Shown: piece after piece, positions 58,733 through 64,000 of the stretch | Layout: each line of letters begins with the position of its first letter | Position numbering within the stretch: the stretch's first letter is position 1 | NCBI RefSeq assembly: GCF_004684095.1 | Contig: NZ_SRII01000001.1 | Coordinates: 372,001-436,000, forward strand | Direction: 5' to 3' | Length of the DNA: 64,000 nucleotides | From: Hymenobacter sp. UV11 | GTDB taxonomy: Bacteria; Bacteroidota; Bacteroidia; Cytophagales; Hymenobacteraceae | Program-made: the position numbers and the translations under genes | Notes under the pieces: generated by a model | What the model was told of the DNA's origin: nothing | Seen by the model: only the letters and a program-made list of their open reading frames with translations | Databases searched by the model: none

Positions 58733-58764
58733 AGTAAAGCCCGCCCTGGGTAGGGCGGGCTTTA
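58733..58764 (-). terminator. Terminator of the Oar-like receptor gene
   Basis: GTAAAGCCCGCCCT-accc-AGGGCGGGCTTTAC, read on the minus strand, is followed by TTTTGG. It lies about 30 bases after the receptor stop and before the GT4 start. Confidence 0.88.
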
Positions 58765-58793
58765 CGAAGCGGGATGCAAAATCTGGCGTCAGC

Positions 58794-61700
58794 CTAAAAT
58801 AAGTAGCGCACGCCTAGCTGCCCCTGCCAGCGCGAGGCCAGCTGGTCGATGGAGTAAGTGGCGGGGTTGCTGAAGGTGAAGGCCGGGCGGTTGAACGTAG
58901 CCGAGTAAGTGCTCGACACGTTGCCGTTGGCATCGGCGAAGGCCACCTGCGTGAGGCCGGAGCCCAGCGTCGAGTTAAACGTGTTGGGCACGAAGTACTG
59001 GCGGCCCCAGTTTTTGTTGACAAAGTTGCCGAAGTTCACGATGTCAAACGAAATCTGGATGCTGTGGCCGGTAGGCGTCACGCCTGCCTCGTTGGGCGTG
59101 AGCTTGCCGAGCTTGGCTTCTACCATCAGGCGCACGTCGGCCTGGTTGTTCCAGGGCGTGCGGGCACCGTTGCGCTCGGCATACTGGCCGCGGCGGGTGT
59201 TCAGGTACGGGTCGTTGCTGATAAAGCTGTTGAGGGCGGCGTACTGCGGGCCGTTGTTTTCGGCCACGTACGGGGCCGCGCTGCTGGCGCGCGACACGAG
59301 CACGATGTCAGTAGTCGAGCCGGGGATGTAGGCCAGCTGCACGTTCTGCTGCCCATTGCCCAGGAAGTTGTTGTTATATACCCAGGTGAAGGGCGAGCCG
59401 CTGGCGTAAGTCAGCACCGAGGTCAGGTAGCCCGTGAAGCGTCCGTCGTTGGTCGACTTGTGCAGGTTGATGCTGGCTACCACGCGGTGGCGCAGGTCGA
59501 AGTTGGAGTAGGCCAGGCCGGGGTCGTTCACGTTCAGGGCCGGGTTCAGCTCCCAGTTGCTCTGCGGCGAGTTGCGGATACCGTTGCTGATGTCGTAGCT
59601 CTTGCCGTAGGTGTAGGCGGCGCTCACGTCGAGCAGGTTCGCCACCGTCTGGCCCACCGAGCCAGTCAGCTGGTAGCGGTAGCCCTGGTGCGTGTTGGTC
59701 AGGAAGAAGGCGTTCGAGAAGCCGGGGTTCACTTTGGTGCCGCCGTAGGGCGAGGCCACGTAGCGGGGGCTCAGGTTAGGGCCGTTCGAGCCGGTAGGGT
59801 TGAGCTGCGGGCCGCCGTTGAAGTAGGTCACGTTATCGGCCAGGTTGATGTTCTCAAACTTCACGTCCTCGATAGTTTTCGTGTACAAGCCCTCCACCGA
59901 GAAGCGGGTACCCGAGGCCAGCTTCACGTCCAAGGCCAGGTTCGAGCGCCACACCTGCGGCATCTTGAAGTTGTTGTCAATCAGGTTCACCTCCGTCGTG
60001 CTCTGGTTTGCGGCTGGCAGCTGGGCGTAGATGTTGTTGGGGTTCTGGTTGAGGTAGTATTTGCCGGCGGTGGCGGGGGTAGTCTGAATACTGTTCAAGT
60101 CTACCGAGTTGAAATTCACGCCGTTGTTGTAGTAGGCGTAGCCAAACCAGGCAAACGGTACCCGGCCCGTGAAGATGCCCGAGCCGCCGCGCACCACTAC
60201 CGAACCATTACCGTTCACGTCGTAGTTGAAGCCCAGCCGGGGCGATATCTGTGGCTTGCCGAGGTAGCCGTTGTTGAGGTCCTGCCAGGCCGTGTGGGTA
60301 TAGGTCTGGTTCAGGGTGCGCTGGTCGTTAGTGGTGGTTACCCCATTGGTCGTAATGGCGCCGGTATTCACCAGGTCCGAGTTCAGGGCCGGCTTGGTGG
60401 GTAGGGAGGCAATGTCGATGCGAATACCGGGCGTAATTTTCAGGCGGTCCGTCACGTTCCACTCATCCTGCAAGTAGGCGCTGTAGAAGTTGATGTTAAA
60501 CGCCGCCGACGGGTTGTTGTAGTTGTAGTCATACGAGTTGTCGGTCTTGTTGTACGTACCGCGAATACGGCTCGGCAGGTCGTTCAAAAAGTCACTGGGG
60601 CTGTTGTACTCGATGCGGCCGTTCCAGGAGTTGATGAAGCCGTAGTCGATGTGGTAAAACTCGTTGTGCGTGCCCACCGTCAGGGCGTGCGAGCCAGTGT
60701 AGAACGTGAAGTTGTCGGTCAGCTCAAACGTCTTCTGGCGGGTGTTAAAAATGCTGGCCTCGCGGTCCGAGCCGAGCAAAATCTGGTTGCTACCCCCCCC
60801 GTACGCCTTGGAAGCGTCGGTGCTCACGTTGTTAATCTGCACCGCCGGAAACAGGTTGCTCTGCCCGCCAATCAGGTTGCGGTAGTCGTGAATGTTGGTG
60901 TAGCCCAGAATCAGGTTGTTGGCCAGCTGGTTCGAGAAGTTCGACTTCACTTCCAGCACCGTCGAATTCTGGATGTTGTTCTGCGTAAAGTCTTGCGAGC
61001 CAAACTTAAACAAGCTGCCCGAGCGCTCCAGGTTGGTCGCTTCGGCCTTAATGAAGTTGTGGCGCAGCGCAATGCTCGTCTTGTCGTTCAGGTTCCAGTC
61101 GAGGCGGCCAAAAATCTTGTTGCTGTTGGCGTAGATGTTATAGTCGCCGTAGTCGCCCACGTTGTAGCTGGCGGTGCCGAGCACGCCGTTCGTCTTGGTC
61201 GTGTAGCTGTTGAGCTTGGCCGCAATTTGCTGGGCCAGGTCCGTCGTCACGGGCGAGCCGGGCTGGCCAGCGCCGTAGAACTGCGGCTCGGTGCGCCGGG
61301 CAATCTCGCCGTTCACGAAGAAAAACAGCTTGTTCTGAATAATGGGCCCACCCAGGCGGAAGCCCGTCTGGTAGTCGTGGTACGACGAGCCGATTTTGGT
61401 GCCATTGCCGTCGATACTCTTGCCCGTGATGCTCTGGTTGCGGCCGTAGCCGTAGATAGAGCCGTGGAAGTCGTTGGTGCCCGAGCGCGTCACGGCGTTT
61501 ATCGAGCCGCCCGTGAAGTTGCCCAGCTTCACATCATACGGCGCCACCGAGGCCTGAATTTCCTGGATGGCATCGAGCGAAATTGGGTTCGAGCGGGCCG
61601 AGCCGCCGGGCAGGCCGCTGGTGCCACCCTGCCCACCCAGCGAGGGCGAGAAGCCAATGGCGTCGTTGTTCACGGCGCCATCGAGGGTAATGTTGTTGTA

Positions 61701-62234
61701 GCGAAATGAGCTGCCCGCAAACGAGTTGTTCGAGTTGCGCGGGTCGAGGCGGGTAAAGTCCTGGATGCTGCGCGAAATGGTGGGCAGCTGCTGCAATTGC
61801 TCACGGCCCACGTTGGTGCCCGCGCCGGTTTTTGTGGCCTGGGTGCTGCCCACCACCACTACTTCGTTCAGGGCCTGGGCTTCGGCCGCCAGCTCAAAGT
61901 TGAGGCGCGTGGTGTTGCCCAGGGTCAGAAATACATTGGTGATTACCTGCTCCTTGTAGCCCACGTAGGTCACCGTCACGGTGTAAGGTCCGCCGGGAGC
62001 CAGGTTCGGAATCGTGAAGCGGCCGTCGGGCTCGGTAGCGGTGCCGCGCTTGCTGCCGGTGGGCACGTGGGTGGCTACCACCGTCACGCCAATCAGGTCT
62101 TCTTTCTTATCTGAAATAACCTTGCCGCTGAGGGCGGAGGTCGTGACCTGCGCCGAGGCCAGCTTGGCCAATAGCAGCAGGATAAACAAAATTGCCAGCC
62201 GCGAAGCAGTCCGGCTCAAAGTAAGGGTGCGCAT
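58794..62234 (-). CDS. Oar-like TonB-dependent receptor
   Basis: About 1146 residues. Signal peptide (MRTLTLSRTASRLAILFILLLLAKLASAQ), a carboxypeptidase regulatory-like domain (TSALSGKVISDKKEDLIGVTV, about 40-125), plug (ALNEVVVVGSTQ, LQQLPTISRSIQDFTRLDPR, NNITLDGAVNNDAIG, AIQEIQASVAPYDVKLGNFTGGSINAVTRSGTNDFHG) and a long barrel ending in WQGQLGVRYLF, where the last Phe is the outer-membrane signal. The Met at 62232-62234 is preferred over one ten codons upstream. No SusD partner follows, which matches Oar-type receptors. The cargo is unknown (proteins or peptides are possible). A single gene closed by its own terminator. Confidence 0.94.
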   Translation of the reverse strand: MRTLTLSRTASRLAILFILLLLAKLASAQVTTSALSGKVISDKKEDLIGVTVVATHVPTGSKRGTATEPDGRFTIPNLAPGGPYTVTVTYVGYKEQVITNVFLTLGNTTRLNFELAAEAQALNEVVVVGSTQATKTGAGTNVGREQLQQLPTISRSIQDFTRLDPRNSNNSFAGSSFRYNNITLDGAVNNDAIGFSPSLGGQGGTSGLPGGSARSNPISLDAIQEIQASVAPYDVKLGNFTGGSINAVTRSGTNDFHGSIYGYGRNQSITGKSIDGNGTKIGSSYHDYQTGFRLGGPIIQNKLFFFVNGEIARRTEPQFYGAGQPGSPVTTDLAQQIAAKLNSYTTKTNGVLGTASYNVGDYGDYNIYANSNKIFGRLDWNLNDKTSIALRHNFIKAEATNLERSGSLFKFGSQDFTQNNIQNSTVLEVKSNFSNQLANNLILGYTNIHDYRNLIGGQSNLFPAVQINNVSTDASKAYGGGSNQILLGSDREASIFNTRQKTFELTDNFTFYTGSHALTVGTHNEFYHIDYGFINSWNGRIEYNSPSDFLNDLPSRIRGTYNKTDNSYDYNYNNPSAAFNINFYSAYLQDEWNVTDRLKITPGIRIDIASLPTKPALNSDLVNTGAITTNGVTTTNDQRTLNQTYTHTAWQDLNNGYLGKPQISPRLGFNYDVNGNGSVVVRGGSGIFTGRVPFAWFGYAYYNNGVNFNSVDLNSIQTTPATAGKYYLNQNPNNIYAQLPAANQSTTEVNLIDNNFKMPQVWRSNLALDVKLASGTRFSVEGLYTKTIEDVKFENINLADNVTYFNGGPQLNPTGSNGPNLSPRYVASPYGGTKVNPGFSNAFFLTNTHQGYRYQLTGSVGQTVANLLDVSAAYTYGKSYDISNGIRNSPQSNWELNPALNVNDPGLAYSNFDLRHRVVASINLHKSTNDGRFTGYLTSVLTYASGSPFTWVYNNNFLGNGQQNVQLAYIPGSTTDIVLVSRASSAAPYVAENNGPQYAALNSFISNDPYLNTRRGQYAERNGARTPWNNQADVRLMVEAKLGKLTPNEAGVTPTGHSIQISFDIVNFGNFVNKNWGRQYFVPNTFNSTLGSGLTQVAFADANGNVSSTYSATFNRPAFTFSNPATYSIDQLASRWQGQLGVRYLF

Positions 62235-62661
62235 AGAAAGGGGGTTAAACCAATGCTGCCGCAAAGGTCCCCCGGCTTCTTCATGTGCTCGTCAGGTCCT
62301 GGGTTATCAAATCGTTGGTAATCAATAAATGGCGTAACACTGGCGTAATATTGCGGTGCATACACGCGGCCCGTTGCCCGCACCAGCCACCAGGTAGCCA
62401 GCCCCTTACTAAGCCGTCGCGGCCTACCCCCCATACAGCCCCCGGCCCGGCCCATGCGCGCCGGCCAGGCCGGCGTTTACCGTTACTTTTGGCTGCCCGC
62501 CGCACCCTCGCTTCACTAGCGTGCGGTGTAGCATTCGCCTAGTGCTACCACCTACTCATCGGGTGGGGGGTAGCACCGGGCGAATGTGACCGTTTGGGCG
62601 GTTCGGCACGCATTTCTTTGTTATACTTCTTCCGGCTGGCTCAGCTAGCCCCTTGGTACCC
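62235..62661. other. Divergent spacer upstream of yicC
   Basis: No gene seen. TACTTTTG at about 62484-62491 is a plus-strand -7-like element for yicC. A hairpin with arms 62532-62552 and 62562-62586 (CATTCGCC...GTGCTACCACC with its inverse) follows. The receptor side holds GACCTTTGC near 62264 on the minus strand, a weaker -7 word. Confidence 0.5.
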
Positions 62662-63570
62662 ATGCTACTTTCCATGACCGGCTTCGGCCAGGCCCACCGC
62701 GAAACTGACCGCTACGCCGCTACCGCCGAGCTACGCTCACTCAATTCCAAAACCCTCGACCTCACGCTGCGCCTTCCCCGCTTCCTGCAAGCCCACGAGC
62801 TGGAAATTCGCCAGCAAATCACCAAAGCTCTGCTGCGCGGCAAGGTCAATTTTAACCTCGATTTCAACCGCCCGGCCAGTACCGCCACCGCGCCGGCCAT
62901 CAACCTCGTGGCGCTCAAAGCGGCCTTTCACGAGCTGCAGCGGACCGCTCAAAGCCTGGGCCTGCCCGTGGGCGAAGAAACGCTGCTGGCTGCCCTGCGC
63001 CTGCCCGGCGTAGTGCCTACCCCCTCCGAAGCCGCCCAAGCTGCCCAAGCCGATGCCGGCGCCGACGAGCCCACTTGGGCCGAGCTGCAGCCGCTGCTCA
63101 CCGAAGCGCTGGCCGCCATGCAGCAGTTTCGCCAAGATGAGGGCCAAACCCTGCAACAGGAAATTCTTAGCTACGTGGCCACCATCCGGCAGCAGCTGGC
63201 CGCCATCGAGCTGCACGACCCGCAGCGGGTAGCCAACGTGCGCCAGCGCCTGGCCGCCCACCTGGCCGAGCTGATGCAGCACGAGCAGTTCAATGCCACT
63301 CGCTTCGAGCAGGAAGTCCTGTATTATATCGAGAAGCTCGATATCGCCGAAGAGAAGGTGCGCCTGGCCGCCCACCTCGACTATTTTGAGCTGGCTAGCC
63401 GGCAGCCCGACGAGGCCGTGGGCAAGAAGCTGGGCTTCCTTGCCCAGGAGATAGGCCGGGAAATCAATACGATAGGGTCAAAAGCAAATGATGCTACCGT
63501 GCAGCATCTGGTAATAGGCATGAAAGAAGAGTTGGAAAAAATCAAAGAACAACTCAATAATATTCTCTAA
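62662..63570 (+). CDS. YicC family endoribonuclease-like protein
   Basis: A 302-residue cytoplasmic protein of the YicC/YloC family: LLSMTGFGQAHRETDRYAATAELRSLNSKTLDLTLRLPR at the start, a central charged helical region, and the C-terminal block GKKLGFLAQEIGREINTIGSKANDATVQHLVIGMKEELEKIKEQLNNIL, including the conserved REINTIGSKA motif. Members are RNases that act on small or messenger RNA in other bacteria. The ATG at 62662 is chosen over TTG at 62653. The last 150 bases are noticeably A/T-rich compared with the rest of the gene. Confidence 0.94.
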   Translation: MLLSMTGFGQAHRETDRYAATAELRSLNSKTLDLTLRLPRFLQAHELEIRQQITKALLRGKVNFNLDFNRPASTATAPAINLVALKAAFHELQRTAQSLGLPVGEETLLAALRLPGVVPTPSEAAQAAQADAGADEPTWAELQPLLTEALAAMQQFRQDEGQTLQQEILSYVATIRQQLAAIELHDPQRVANVRQRLAAHLAELMQHEQFNATRFEQEVLYYIEKLDIAEEKVRLAAHLDYFELASRQPDEAVGKKLGFLAQEIGREINTIGSKANDATVQHLVIGMKEELEKIKEQLNNIL

Positions 63571-63893
63571 GCAAATCCAAAGTGCAAGTTGGCCTCGTAA
63601 GGTTTTTAATAAAAATCGCTGCATCTTTCCGCGCATAAACTGTAATCTTCTAATAAAAGCAAGAAGCTTAATCAGCATGAAACGTATAAAATTTATTAAT
63701 TTATTCTTTAATAAGCGATTGTTATTTTCTTGTTTTTCAATAAGATGAGTAAGTAATGCTGTAATCAAAACGGCCCCTTAGCTACTCTTTCCTGAAACTG
63801 CCCCAGTTAAATTAAATCTGGATTCTTGGTGTAACTTAGTTGCCCAGAAGGCACTAGCAAACAAAATTTCTTTACCATTTTTATCATACTCTT
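63571..63893. other. A/T-rich spacer
   Basis: Composition drops to roughly 35% GC, unlike any other stretch in the window. Poly-T/A runs are frequent (e.g. 63690-63740). No gene is supported; a minus-strand open frame (63478-63768) overlaps yicC and has no family resemblance. No inverted repeats of the window classes are seen. Confidence 0.55.
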
Positions 63894-64000
63894 ATGAAGA
63901 CATTAGTACTTTCATTGCTCACTTGCTTTGCAAGCATGCTGATGGCCGCCCGCCCGGCCGCTGAGATTGAGTTGATAAAGAAGCATGTGCTGAGTGAGCG
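63894..64000 (+). CDS. Secreted protein, N-terminal part only
   Basis: ATG at 63894 opens MKTLVLSLLTCFASMLMAARPAAEIELIKKH, a good signal peptide of about 19-22 residues followed by a charged start of the mature protein. It runs off the right edge after about 35 residues. The leader is A/T-rich as usual for the phylum. No family can be assigned. Confidence 0.65.
   Translation, partial: MKTLVLSLLTCFASMLMAARPAAEIELIKKHVLSE

Noticed and set aside
59064..60404. Long open frame on the plus strand inside the Oar-like receptor gene
   Set aside because: Antisense to a well-supported gene; Val/Gly/His-rich composition typical of GC-rich shadow frames and no recognisable motif.
63478..63768. Minus-strand open frame over the end of yicC and the A/T-rich spacer
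   Set aside because: Overlaps the conserved yicC C-terminus and results from A/T-rich sequence; no family features.

Overview
The window is about 65% GC and reads as a chromosomal segment of a high-GC member of the Bacteroidota (Cytophagales), most like Hymenobacter. The basis is a SusC/SusD pair with a hybrid two-component regulator, Oar-type and SusC-type TonB receptors, a type IX secretion tail on an alkaline phosphatase, the phylum promoter form TTTG-N19-TAnnTTTG (clearest before atpD), A/T-rich leaders instead of Shine-Dalgarno sites, and the separate atpD-atpC pair. The genus is an inference; no 16S gene is present.

Positions 1-23930 form one polysaccharide utilisation locus (PUL). On the minus strand lie the hybrid sensor/regulator, a GH105 hydrolase and the start of a DUF2264 protein. 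On the plus strand lie GH35, GH43, SusC, SusD, a second DUF2264 protein, another GH43, a GH2 beta-galactosidase, a small plug-like secreted protein, GH16 and a BNR_4 propeller protein. Beta-galactosidases, a galactanase-like GH43, GH16, GH105, DUF2264 and BNR_4 together best fit type II arabinogalactan (arabinogalactan-protein glycan) as the substrate. This is inferred from the enzyme set.

Positions 24007-32840 hold tRNA-Gln, atpD-atpC, an AI-2E family permease, a Cys/Met-metabolism PLP enzyme, a membrane/lipid-like trio (SRPBCC-DoxX, DUF4166, desaturase) and an LRR-protein kinase. Positions 32887-45440 hold a propeller lipoprotein-like protein, alkaline phosphatase, a PglE/PglD-like amino-sugar pair, an ammonium transporter, two small envelope proteins, queA, a HEAT-cyclophilin fusion, an MscS channel and rsmG. 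Positions 45606-54968 hold an ECF sigma factor overlapping a GT2, tgt, a GIY-YIG nuclease inside repeats, an LptF/G permease, an EamA exporter, ispE, a PglC-like sugar transferase, a GIN-domain protein and an RsmI-like methylase. Positions 55043-64000 hold a membrane protein, an alpha/beta hydrolase, another membrane protein, a GT4, an Oar-like TonB receptor, yicC and the start of an unknown secreted protein.

The most unusual feature is the dense population of intergenic twin-hairpin elements. Each is an inverted pair of short units, and each unit can fold on its own. One class carries a GTAG head like REP sequences; another carries a GTC head followed by a hairpin of the form AT(G/T)C...GCAT. 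Copies of the GTC class bracket the GIY-YIG nuclease gene at 48678-48959, which suggests an autonomous element whose gene-less derivatives are scattered through the window. A second genome-wide signal is the word CCCTACCCC (GGGGTAGGG), which recurs throughout genes and spacers on both strands.
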